Shown here in pieces: positions 25,756 through 35,315 of a DNA stretch of 64,000 nucleotides. Made by a program: the position numbers and the translations under genes. Position 1 is the first letter of the stretch, and each line of letters begins with the position of its first letter. The notes beneath the pieces are model-generated. The model was not told the DNA's origin. It saw only the letters and a program-made list of their open reading frames with translations, and searched no databases. Source of the DNA: Aaosphaeria pasadenensis (lineage: Eukaryota; Ascomycota; Dothideomycetes; Pleosporales); the NCBI GenBank assembly GCA_022813625.1, contig JAKLMB010000007.1, forward strand, positions 1,240,001-1,304,000. Reading direction: 5' to 3'.

Positions 25756-26863
25756 TCAGTCGTCGAGTTCTCGTCCGAAGTCTATCAACCGTAGCTTTCG
25801 CGCATCTCGAGGATGATACTGTGCTATCTTCGCCCTGACCAGAAACCTCGAGGCAGCAGAATCGCGCTCGAGGTCACAGTAAGCCTTGCCTCCTCCCGGG
25901 CCAGTCAATGTAGCAAAGAGACTCTCGATTAGCTTTCGCATGTCATTGTCGGCTGCTTCGGCCTCTCCAAGCTGTTCACCCTCATCCACCGCCTTATCAC
26001 CCCAGATCTGGTCAATCCTGCGCTGTCTCAAAGTGTCAGAAGGTGCCTTCTTTGTCGATTTCACCTTGCCCTTCTTCGTGAATCCCACGGCCAGCATGTC
26101 GTCTTCGACCTCTGGCAGGTCTCCGACGACCGGCCCTCCCAGTTCTTCAGCTGCAAGCATTGGTGACAAAATCTCAGTGACAAATTCGTGAAATGCTTCG
26201 CTGAGCCGGGCGAACTCCCCGTCATAGATCTCCTTCAACTCGCGCTTAGCTGCTATAAGGTCCTTTGCGAGCTGCGCTGGTGTCTTCTGCGATCGGTCCT
26301 GACTCTGAGCTCGCAGCCGCTCAAGCCGGCCTTCCAGAGCTTGGGCGAGTAGATGTGCATCGCGTAAATTTGCATTCTCTTTCTGTAGGGTCGATTCAAT
26401 TCTAGAAAGTCGTGCTTCTGTGCTTGCTATTGCGTCTTTGGTCTCCTTGACAGTCTGCTGGATGGCTCGCGCAGCCAAGAGAGAAGGGAGTTCTGAATCA
26501 CGGGAAGGCAAGAATGGAGCGACCGGCTGGAGTTGTGTGTATGCTTGTTTTACCACGAGCAACTGCTTAAGTCTTTCTCGAGGATCACTAGCTGCATATG
26601 CCGTCTTCTGCGCATTGCCTTGTACTGATAAACGTAACTTTGCAGTCTTAGTATGAGTTTATGTTCGATCTTGATAGCTTTGCTCTTACCTTCTCCAGAG
26701 CTGCTTGCTGCTCTGAGACGCGGCCTTGTAACTCTTTAATGGTTTGCTCGAGACGTGTTTTGGTGTGCGACGCGTCCACGTCCATTAGTTCACCCTGCAT
26801 TTCTCGCGCGTCCACAGCATATCTCCGGATATTTGTGAGAGTCAGCTCATGAGTTTGTTCCAT
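25756..26863 (-). CDS. inner kinetochore protein CENP-K (Sim4-like)
   Basis: Exon 1 is 26863-26690. Exon 2 runs from 26637 (or 26646) to 25756, giving 351 or 354 residues. The two acceptors differ by nine bases and both keep the frame; neither has the usual CAG/TAG. CENP-K belongs to the constitutive centromere-associated network that bridges CENP-A chromatin to the outer kinetochore. Residues 1-230 are predicted long helices and coiled coil (TIKELQGRVSEQQAALEK, LRDAHLLAQALEGRLERLR). Fungal CENP-K hallmarks follow: MLAAEELGGPVVGDLPEVEDD, the basic linker with RQRRIDQIWG, and the conserved C-terminus SRFLVRAKIAQYHPRDARKL ending in DFGRELDD. I recognise these segments from fungal CENP-K proteins. 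The gene is divergent from the KH gene. Confidence 0.85.
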
Positions 26864-27826
26864 GTTTATAGAAGAGCCTCAAGACGAGCAGCTTCTACTA
26901 TATGCGTTGTGTAGCTGAGTGCTCGTTGTCACACAACCATCTGGTAGGTAGTTAGTGCGGTTAATGATTGATTGGCTTTAAGATCGTTGGTATAAAGATC
27001 TCCTGAATTCGAGGAATGGAAATCAGAACGACCACAGTCAGTACACAAAGGTCCCTAACGCATGAGACTGAAACAGCACGGGTAATTTTCATTTGTTATT
27101 TTTTGAGATCAAATTGAAGAAAACCATACAATCATCGGCATGAGAAGAGTAGTCGAGTGTACAGTCACGTGACTAGATGCAGCAGCCAAGCCGCTAAGGA
27201 AATCTCCACTTCCCTTATGGCTTCACGTCGACTTCCTTGATTGTCGTCGACGTTGCTGTTACTCCTCATCAACATCAACCTCTCTACTTCCCCCCATCTC
27301 AGCTTTCGCTGCGCTCAACAACGCCCTTTCCCATACTTCAATTGCATGCGTCTCTGCGTGAAGGACAAGCCCTCCTCGAGCCTGCCCTGCCACTTTGGGA
27401 CAGCGACCTCACCTCAAAAGGTTTGACGAGCGGTCTCTCTACATATCTCCCTCTACTCGACCTCCAATCCTCAACTGCCCATACTCTCCTTTCGGCATCC
27501 TCGTCCCTCTTTCACAATCACCAGCAACTCTTCGCTATCTTGAAAGTTGCTTTCCTCGAACCTCCTATCACCACCCACACCCACACGCTCTCCAAGCCCT
27601 CAACTCCCAGCTTTTCGACGACACTTCCTCGCTCCTCCCAGCCCAGCCCGTCGCTCAACCCCATTCCAATCGCCAGCACCAGCACGTTTTCTTTCGCAGC
27701 CCCCGCTGTATATAACGTGGAAAAGAATCGAAGATTATTCAATCTGCAAATTAGCAGCAGTTCACTTGCGCCTCGGAACGTGACGAGCTTCTGTGCCTTT
27801 TTGAACAGCTCATAAAGTTAGGAGAT
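26864..27826. other. divergent intergenic region between CENP-K and the KH gene
   Basis: About 960 bases serving two divergent genes. The right-hand 600 bases are CT-rich and contain a 192-codon stop-free plus-strand frame with no ATG, which I read as the KH gene's leader. The palindromic E-box at 27163-27174 lies near the middle. Confidence 0.6.
27163..27174. promoter_or_regulatory. palindromic E-box AGTCACGTGACT
   Basis: A perfect 12-base palindrome centred on CACGTG, about 300 bases from the CENP-K start and 650 from the KH start. CACGTG within TCACGTGA is the classic site of bHLH factors such as Cbf1. Occupancy is an inference. Confidence 0.55.
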
Positions 27827-29422
27827 ATGTCTGCCTCACCTACTATTGCCGCGTCCTCGACAAAGCGGCCCTTGGAGGAGCCCTCCTCCCCTGCCGGACC
27901 CAACGATCAGCCTGATGCCAAGCGCCCTGCCCTTGATAAGGCGGTCAAAGACGACACTTTGACAGCTGAAGATATTAACATTGCCGAGCCAGTCAAAGGC
28001 GATGGTATTGCTGCCGAAGATATCAAGTCTGAGGACACCATTGCTGAGGCAGATGCGGAGGTTGACAGTGCTGCACAGAATGGTACCGAGGCCGCACAGC
28101 ACTCTGATACAGTTGTCCCTGATGCTCCAGCTGCCATTGCCATTCTAGACACACAGCCTATCCAGTCCACCTCTAGCGCTAATGGTCGCCCCGGATCGAA
28201 CAGCACCCATGAAAATGAGACCAACTGGCTTCACCTGAGGGCTTGTATCAGCACCCAAGAGGCAGCCACGATCATTGGAAAGGGCGGCGAGAACGTAACC
28301 CAAATTCGCCGCCTTTCTGGAGCTAAATGCACCGTTAGTGACTACTCTCGCGGTGCTGTCGAGCGCATTCTGACTGTGAGCGGTCCGGTCGATGCGGTCT
28401 CAAAGGTAAGAACGTCAATCAAAAAATGGTTTGAGATTTGTGTTGCTAAGTTCTAATAGGCATTTGGTCTCATTGTCCGCACCTTGAACCAGGAAGACCT
28501 CGAGTCACCTTCTACTTCTGCGTCTAAAGCCTACCCAATGCGCCTTCTCATCCCACACATTCTCATCGGCTCTATCATTGGCAAGGGTGGTGTTCGCATC
28601 CGCGAGATCCAAGAAGCCTCAAACGCTAAGCTCAATGCGTCGGATACGATGTTGCCCAATTCGGGCGAACGCTCACTTGTCGTTCTGGGTGTCGCTGATG
28701 CAATCCACATTGCTGTTTATTATGTTGCTCAGACATTGGTGGAGCAGTTGAGTGAGCGCTTCGGCGGCCCTGCTGCTTCACAGTATGCGACACGTACTGG
28801 TGGTGCTGCGAACGTTGTCCCAGGTGGCATGTCGGTCCAGCCTTACGTCCCCCAACCTGCTGGTGGACAATACCAGCAGCCTGCCAACTTCCGCCGCCAC
28901 GAGCAGCATGCTCAGCGTACTCCGTCAAACTCTGGGTATGGCATGCCCTATGGGCAGCATCCTCACCAACAGCCTGCCCAGCCTGCAATGCCTTATGGAG
29001 CTGGCTCACCAAGTCGCGGACCATATGGCGCTGCCATGCCACAACAGGCCGGTCCCTATGGTGGTCATCATGCCGGTGCGCCAGTTGCTCATGCAGCTCC
29101 TAATCAGCCTGTGCAGATGCCCGGCCAGCCTCTAACCCAACAGATCTACATTCCCAATGACATGGTCGGCGCCATCATTGGCAAAGGTGGTGCTAAGATC
29201 AATGAGATTCGTCAACTTAGTGGCAGTGTCATCAAGATCAATGAGCCCACTGACAACAGCAACGAGCGTCTTGTCACCATTACAGGTACACAAGAGTGCA
29301 ACCAGATGGCATTGTATATGCTGTATTCTCGACTCGGTACGAACGATTCTCATACTACTCCTGTTTCATCTGCCTACCCTTCCTACTCTTCCTACTCTTC
29401 CCATTCGACCTATTATGCCTAG
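27827..29422 (+). CDS. triple-KH-domain RNA-binding protein (Rnc1/PBP2-like)
   Basis: Exons 27827-28405 and 28460-29422 give 513 residues. KH domains bind short single-stranded RNA; proteins of this arrangement regulate mRNA stability and localisation (fission yeast Rnc1, budding yeast Pbp2/Hek2, human PCBP). Three KH domains each keep an intact GXXG loop: KH1 near residues 137-205 (ATIIGKGGENV), KH2 near 210-285 (GSIIGKGGVRI) and KH3 near 420-490 (GAIIGKGGAKI). The intron lies inside KH1, before AFGLIVRTL. The first 130 residues are acidic and Ser/Thr/Ala-rich. The section between KH2 and KH3 is Gly/Pro/Gln/His-rich with repeated PYG, typical of a disordered linker in RNP granule proteins. 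The C-terminus is a Ser/Tyr-rich tail. The start is the first ATG of the frame, ten bases past the end of a stop-free leader. Confidence 0.93.
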
Positions 29423-30374
29423 TATGCTGCGCTCTCTTCTCAAGTTGTGTATCTCAACAATGGCCAACGTCGCTCACGACTTGCGCCGGGGCTTGTATTC
29501 GGTTGGCAGCAATCTCTACTACGTCAATATTCCATTTACCTTATTTCCACGATTAATTACTAACAAGAACTAGAGTCGGAGAAGCATCGAATTTAGATGG
29601 ACACCATCGGTACCCATCGGCACAGATGAAAAGTGCCTCCTCGCTCTCTTGAAGAGATACGGCAGCAATAGCATTTTGAGCACGGCGTACACGGTATGGT
29701 TTATATCACTCAAGGTCTGTATTTTATATGTCTACTTAATTCTGCCTCCTGGTTCTATGAGGACATGCAAAGGGCAATGGTTTGAGTTGGCTAAGGGTTC
29801 GGGATCTTTTCACGACTGGCACGATGCTCCTCGCTCGGATTTTCCTTACACGTCCACTGACGAAGGAGGATCACAAGGAATGGATAGCACCTAGTTTCTA
29901 CCTCGGTAAACTCTGTCTAAAGGGTTGTTAACAAGATCTCATTAAACTTACCTTGTGTGTCATTTTGTCTCCTATGCCCGCTCGGTGAAGTCAGACATGT
30001 TCTAGCCCCACCGTCTCTGGTTGATGTTTTGCTCCGCTTCCGGCTTTGTGATTGGCGTCCCGAACTCGTGCCGGACTGGTCAATGACTGCACGCGGCTAC
30101 CAGGGCACGATGGGATGTGCTTCTCATGTCGGATCGGAGTCGGGGGGACTCAAAGGTGCATTCCACAGCACGTGCAACCGCATTCCAGGGCACACAAAGA
30201 GCTTCCGCTCGCGGGGTCGGTATATGATGAGCCTCAAATTGAGGGGAACACCTGTTCTTGATCGGTTCACCGACCTTATCGCTGTCGTGTGCTCAATTTT
30301 TGTTGGGCGTCGCTCGTTTTGTTGGATGAATGTCAGTCCTTTGGGGTCACTGAGAGGTACAGTCTTTTCTCGCG
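29423..30374. other. intergenic region between the KH and BTB genes
   Basis: About 950 bases containing the KH 3' region and the BTB promoter. A 178-codon frame at 29957-30493 is out of frame with BTB exon 1, which it overlaps, and is not supported. Confidence 0.5.
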
Positions 30375-31552
30375 ATGCACGCCGACAACATGGCTCGCGA
30401 GCCCACCATTCTTCCACCTCCCTATACTTCCACTGGCATGCGTACGGGTTCTTTGAGGTAAGTTTAGATTTGCCACTGATTCAATATTCATGAGAAGAGA
30501 TGGCTCCACCTGCTACCCTCTTTCTTATAGATTATTTGCTTGACAAGAGACTGACCTAAGAGAACAGAAGCAATGCAAGGAACTTCTGTACGATAGCTGA
30601 GTTACTTGTGGGACCGGATCCCAGCCCAACACGCTTTCTTCTTCACACGTCACTCCTTACATCCCAGTCGCCGTACTTCCGCGCCGCACTGATGGGTCCT
30701 TTCCTTGAGTCAAGTTCCCAGTCGATCCGACTGGCTGACATCACGGTTGATATATTCGAACTCTGCGTAGCATGGCTCTACACAGGAGATATCCACCCGG
30801 TACCTTTCAAAGACGGACGGCCTGCGTATTACACATTGCTCCACCTGTATGGCCTGGCTGATCGATTATGTTTCGAAGGGCTGCGGAACAGAGTAGTGGA
30901 CCTTATCTCGGATCTGGCTGATTCTACGAATTCTGTTCTGACACCGTCCGATACGAGGATATTGTACGACACCATTCCCTACACGTCCCCACTGAGGACA
31001 CTTGTCCTCGATCTCTTTGCATTCAAGAAGACGGACAAGTTGGTCGAGACGCATGTCGACCGGTGGCACGCGCACTTCCTTCGAGATCTTTGCGTGCGGT
31101 TGAAGCGGCCATGCGAGCAAGCTACGACCAGGCACGTGTTACGGATGTGGTGCCCGGAGACCTGGCATGCGACACGTGCGTGTGAAGGTTGTAGGATGTT
31201 ACTCCCTCCCCGCTATGGTGCTGTGGTCTGCGATGAGTGTGGTTTCGCTTGGTGTGTGAGGTGTATCGGGGAGGGTACGGGCATGGCTGCGTGGGAGGAT
31301 GGGAGAGGCCGATGGGAGACGTCTAGTCTTTCCAATGGTATGTTTGGGGGAAGTGTTCTCATGGCAAGGAGTGAGCCCGGCAGCCGGGATTCGCACGCAG
31401 ACAGAGTTGTACCTACGGACGCAATGAAGAAGTTGGCTAGATTGAAGTGCAGGAAATGGGAAAGTTGCAAGCCGTGGAGAGGTGCTCGGTGTATGACCTA
31501 TCATGAGCATCAGGAGACAGACACATGTGGAGACGTGTTCCGGGGACACTAG
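30375..31552 (+). CDS. BTB/POZ domain protein with Cys-rich C-terminus
   Basis: Exon 1 begins at ATG 30375 or at the in-frame ATG 30390, which has better context (GACAACATGG). It ends at 30457 before GTAAGT. Exon 2 is 30568-31552. The length is 350 residues from 30390. The intron is 110 bases, long for this window. The BTB fold spans about residues 25-130: TIAELLVGPD, FLLHTSLLTSQSPYFRAAL, FELCVAWLYTGDI and LLHLYGLADRLCFEGLRN match the family core. The C-terminal part holds a probable zinc-binding cluster, with pairs in CEGC, CDEC and CVRC around residues 220-245, and more single cysteines near the end. BTB proteins are often substrate adaptors for Cul3 ubiquitin ligases or scaffolds; no partner can be named here. 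The long frame has no ATG before residue 30 of the domain, which is why the upstream exon is needed. Confidence 0.82.
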
Positions 31553-31973
31553 AAGGAGGAGGATTAGAGGCGGCGGACGACGATAATGGTGGGAGGCATC
31601 GAGGATTGTGAAATAGGTCAGGAGCACATACATGGAAGCGTAACAGTAGACACAGCACGATTTTCTAATTCTGTTTCAAGGTAATTATAGCAAATTCAAT
31701 CCACAGGCCTGGGACCAGTCTGTTTCTCTGAACGTCGCGTGTCAATCATACATTCATTCATTTGTTTGGTGAAGGATTTAATGTGGAGTGGAATCGTTCT
31801 GTTTGTTTAGATTGGTTCCTAAGGGTTCGTTTGAGATTGCTACTTTTTTTTCTTTGGTCACATATATAGTACATTGTCATGAAACGCCAACAGTCCAGAT
31901 GACTGTGATCGAAGCAAGATATCGTTCGTACAAGAGCATACAAATGCGCGCGCTAACGAAGACATTCGTGCCT
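31553..31973. other. convergent intergenic region
   Basis: Shared 3' flank of the BTB gene (+) and MAM33 (-). AT-rich, no gene seen. Confidence 0.65.
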
Positions 31974-33078
31974 TTACTCAACGAACGACTTGACATCTAA
32001 AGAAGAGTTAGTAGAGTTCGCGGATAGGGGAAAGTAAGACTTACTCTTCAACCACCTGATGTACTCCTTCTGTTCCTTGTGGTCAATGTAGTCAGGGATG
32101 AAGAGTGCGAGGCGAGTGTTGATTTCGCGCTCCTCAAGGTACTTCTCAAGAAGGATCTGTAGGTCCTCGTCCAAGTTGGAGAAGGGGGGCCCAACGTATA
32201 GGCTTCGCCTCTGCCATTCCTGCTCAGCAGTCTTGGGGGCAGCCAGATCGGCGGAAGGGAGGTGCCATAGGTCCTCAATCAAGAAGTCGCCGTCCTGTGC
32301 GAGAACATCAATCGCAAGAGCACCCTTGCCTGGCCTCTCGATCCTGATGGAGGCCTTTGCGGGGAAGCCCTGCTCATCCTCACCGTATTCATCATCAAGC
32401 TCCTCGCGGTCGGCTGGAGAAACGCTGTCCTCAGGTGCTACGCGAATGTTTCCATCTGCCGACTTTCCTTGGTTGATAGCTCCCTTGCTGTTGGCTCCAC
32501 CTGATTGAGCATCGACAATGTCATCAATCTCTCCATCATATTCCTGCTCGCCGAACTCCTCATCAGCGACACCGTTGTCGAGGTCAGCAGTGGAGAAAAC
32601 AATCTGGATCTTTTCGTCGCCGAAGGTTCGCGTCAAGATGACTTCTTGTTGACCGGGCTTGTCTTCGATCTGGATCACTGTCAATTTCTGCACACCCCGC
32701 AGCGAAGTTTATTTATACACATACCTCAAATGGACTTGTCTCGAGATACTCCTTGATATTAGCAGAGAGATCTTCATCCTCCTTCATGTCCTCCTCGATG
32801 GCAATTTCATTCTGTAGCTTTGCAACAAGCTCTTCGTTGACTATATCATAGTTAGCAGTTGCGATGTACTTCATACGCCGAGGACAAGAATTACCAGAGC
32901 CACCAGTTTGTCTCCTGACAGCCGAGATATGGAAGGATGCTGCTAGTCGTGGAGCAGACTGAGCCCAGGCAGGTTGGAAAGCTGCTTGTCTGAGCAATGA
33001 TGGTTGACGGATAGTCTTTGTGGAAAGGCGGGCGGTTGAGCGCGGAACCGATCGAGCAAGATTCCTAAGGGCAAGCAT
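31974..33078 (-). CDS. MAM33: mitochondrial acidic matrix protein, MAM33/p32 family
   Basis: Exons 33078-32895, 32840-32725, 32687-32045 and 31996-31974 join to 321 residues. The last exon supplies only the six residues VKSFVE, so the open frame that runs through the final intron gives a wrong C-terminus. The first 60 residues are basic and Ser/Arg-rich (MLALRNLARSVPRSTARL), a mitochondrial presequence. The mature part starts near VNEELVAKLQNEIAIEED and is highly acidic. It contains the MAM33 strands (VIQIEDKPGQQEVILTRTFG, IRIERPGKGALAIDVLAQDG), a long acidic loop in the middle, and the closing helix LQILLEKYLEEREINTRL and FIPDYIDHKEQKEYIRWLK. The family forms doughnut-shaped trimers in the matrix and supports mitochondrial translation. 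The gene is divergent from the citrate carrier. Confidence 0.93.
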
Positions 33079-33535
33079 CTTGATGGGTTTTCTCTAAAGG
33101 GTATATGGAGGAATTGTATTGAAGATAAACAATATTGGCCTGAGTAGGTAGTTGTGATGCTATGATTTGGATGAACTTTTAGTGCACGAACCACCCCTCG
33201 ACTTAGGAATTCCATCCACCGCCGCCATCACGTGCGCGGAGCTATGACTTCAGACACCGCCCGATTTGCGGAGATGGGGGGAGATTAAACATTTTCGGAT
33301 TCACAACGTCAAGTGCATCTTTGCGTGCGCGCAATCGGTTTAAGGTGACAAATATCTCGAATCAACGATTGAGACTGCGAGAAATTGATTCGATAATCCA
33401 CTTACTATCGTACTACTTCGCAATCCATAAATTACACCAATCTAGACAGAGTTGCTTTTCTTTTGCGCTTCATCTTCCCTTACGTTCGACGTTCAATCAT
33501 ACTGCCAGAGTAATTTCTCAAGTACACACTTCACA
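33079..33535. promoter_or_regulatory. bidirectional promoter of MAM33 and the citrate carrier
   Basis: These 457 bases separate two divergent genes for mitochondrial proteins. A CACGTG core lies at 33229-33234, about 150 bases from the MAM33 start. Shared control is inferred from the arrangement only. Confidence 0.5.
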
Positions 33536-34856
33536 ATGGCAACAACGACAGGAGAGAAGGCCAAGGTACTAAGTCAAAGCTATCATTCTAGGTATTGTAT
33601 TCTGACCGAGTCCTAGCCAAGTCCCATGCGATCAATTATCGCTGGTGCCGCTGCAGGTGCTGTGGAAATCTGTATGTACCCTTGAAACTTGATGTAGCCA
33701 GCTTGCTAACCATACTCTGTAGCAATAACATATCCTGCCGAATGTACGAGAGTGATTTACTTCCCCACACGTCCTTCCGTGCCTCGAACATACAACTGAG
33801 ATCATATACAGTCGCGAAAACACGGTCACAGCTCAATCGACGGTTAGCGGAGGGCAAGAAGCTTCCATGGCCACCGTTCGGGGCCCAATGGTATGCGGGA
33901 TGCACAACTTTGATCATAGGGAACTCGCTGAAGGCCGGAATTCGTATGTTGCATTCAACCTAGGAGGGTACATGGGACACGGCTAATGCGCCGAGTCTAG
34001 GATTTGTCGCCTTTGACCAGTACAAAGCGCTTCTGGCAGATGCTGACGGAAATGTTTCGGGCCCAGCAAATGTCATCGCAGGATTTGGTGCAGGTGCTAC
34101 CGAGTCACTATTGGCAGTGACGCCGTTTGAAAGTATCAAGACTCAATTGTACAGTGGACCCAAGTCAAACCATCTACCTGTTTTTGGTCTGACAAGATAC
34201 TTAGGATTGACGACCGCAAATCAGCCAAACCTCGAATGCGAGGGTTCTTGCATGGTTCGAAGGTAATTGCGCAGGAAAAGGGCATTCGAGGATTCTTCCA
34301 AGGCTTCCTTCCCACGACAGCACGGCAAGCAGCCAACTCTGCCGTTCGATTCTCTAGTTACACGGCGCTACGGCAAATGGCGCAGTCCTACGTAGCCCCC
34401 GGCGAAAAGCTTGGGGCCATCAGTACGTTTGGTATTGGTGGTGTTGCTGGCATCATCACAGTCTATGCCACTATGCCTCTTGACACAGTTAAGACTCGGT
34501 ATGTCAATCATCCACGCGCACAGCACCACGAGTTTCGGAGAGGAGAAGAAGACAATGGAGAGACCCCAAAGTTGAAAAGAGGTACTAATCGAACGTCACA
34601 GAATGCAATCTATCGAAGCTCGAGCGCTTTACAAGAATAGTTTCCACTGTGCCGCCAAAATGTTCCGGGAGGAAGGTATATTAACATTCTGGTCGGGTGC
34701 ACTACCAAGACTAGGCCGTCTCATTCTGAGTGGTGGTATTGTATTCACAATGTACGTTTCCCCTGGACGATCTAGAGCATCATACTGACCATGACCAGGT
34801 ACGAGAAGGCAATGGAATTCATGGACAAGATAGATCCACATGGCCGCTACATATAG
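33536..34856 (+). CDS. CTP1: mitochondrial tricarboxylate (citrate) carrier
   Basis: Eight exons: 33536-33565, 33617-33671, 33723-33743 (21 bases), 33812-33943, 34001-34148, 34205-34498, 34602-34751 and 34799-34856. The frame is kept at every junction and the product has 295 residues, the family's usual size. The protein exchanges citrate and other tricarboxylates across the inner mitochondrial membrane and feeds cytosolic acetyl-CoA. All three carrier signatures are present, one per repeat: PAEFAKTR (assembled across the intron after GAAT), PFESIKTQL and PLDTVKTRM. The third repeat (MPLDTVKTRMQSIEA, FWSGALPRLGRLILSGGIVFTMYEK) resembles yeast Ctp1 closely and supports citrate over other substrates. 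Introns interrupt two of the three signatures. The start follows a CT-rich leader and is the only ATG that gives the first repeat. Confidence 0.95.
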
Positions 34857-35315
34857 TGAAAGAGGCGGTTCCTACGTGTATGACATACATACCCCCTGTA
34901 CACTTCATTTGTACGTTCATTATTGGCGTACCTTGGGTATTGGCAATGGAAAAGATTACATAGACGATCATGGCCAAGGTAATGTAAAGTATATCTTGCG
35001 GGGCATATAATCAGATACCCATAGCGGAAAACAAAGCGGAATTTCCCAGTACTAGAGATGCCTGCAGGCTGCAGTCCACTCCTTTTCATGTCTACACACT
35101 ACGGCCGTAAAACCAAACTCCCCTACCCAAAACCGTCATCCATTTTTAGATCCACGGTCCCTGTTACCCGCCACAATCCTCTACATCAAACAGCAGCTTA
35201 CCTAGAACTATTTCCGAAACGGACACGCCTATCCTACCACGGCAATCACTGGCGATTGAAGAGTCATACTTACCTTATCAAGCGTGCCTATCCAAAAGCA
35301 GCCTAAACGAGCCTT
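34857..35315. other. convergent intergenic region
   Basis: 3' flanks of the citrate carrier (+) and the Zn2Cys6 gene (-). No gene seen. Confidence 0.6.

Noticed and set aside
27237..27815. 192-codon stop-free frame just upstream of the KH gene
   Set aside because: It contains no ATG anywhere in frame, is CT-rich and low in complexity, and ends ten bases before the KH start. It is best read as a pyrimidine-rich leader.
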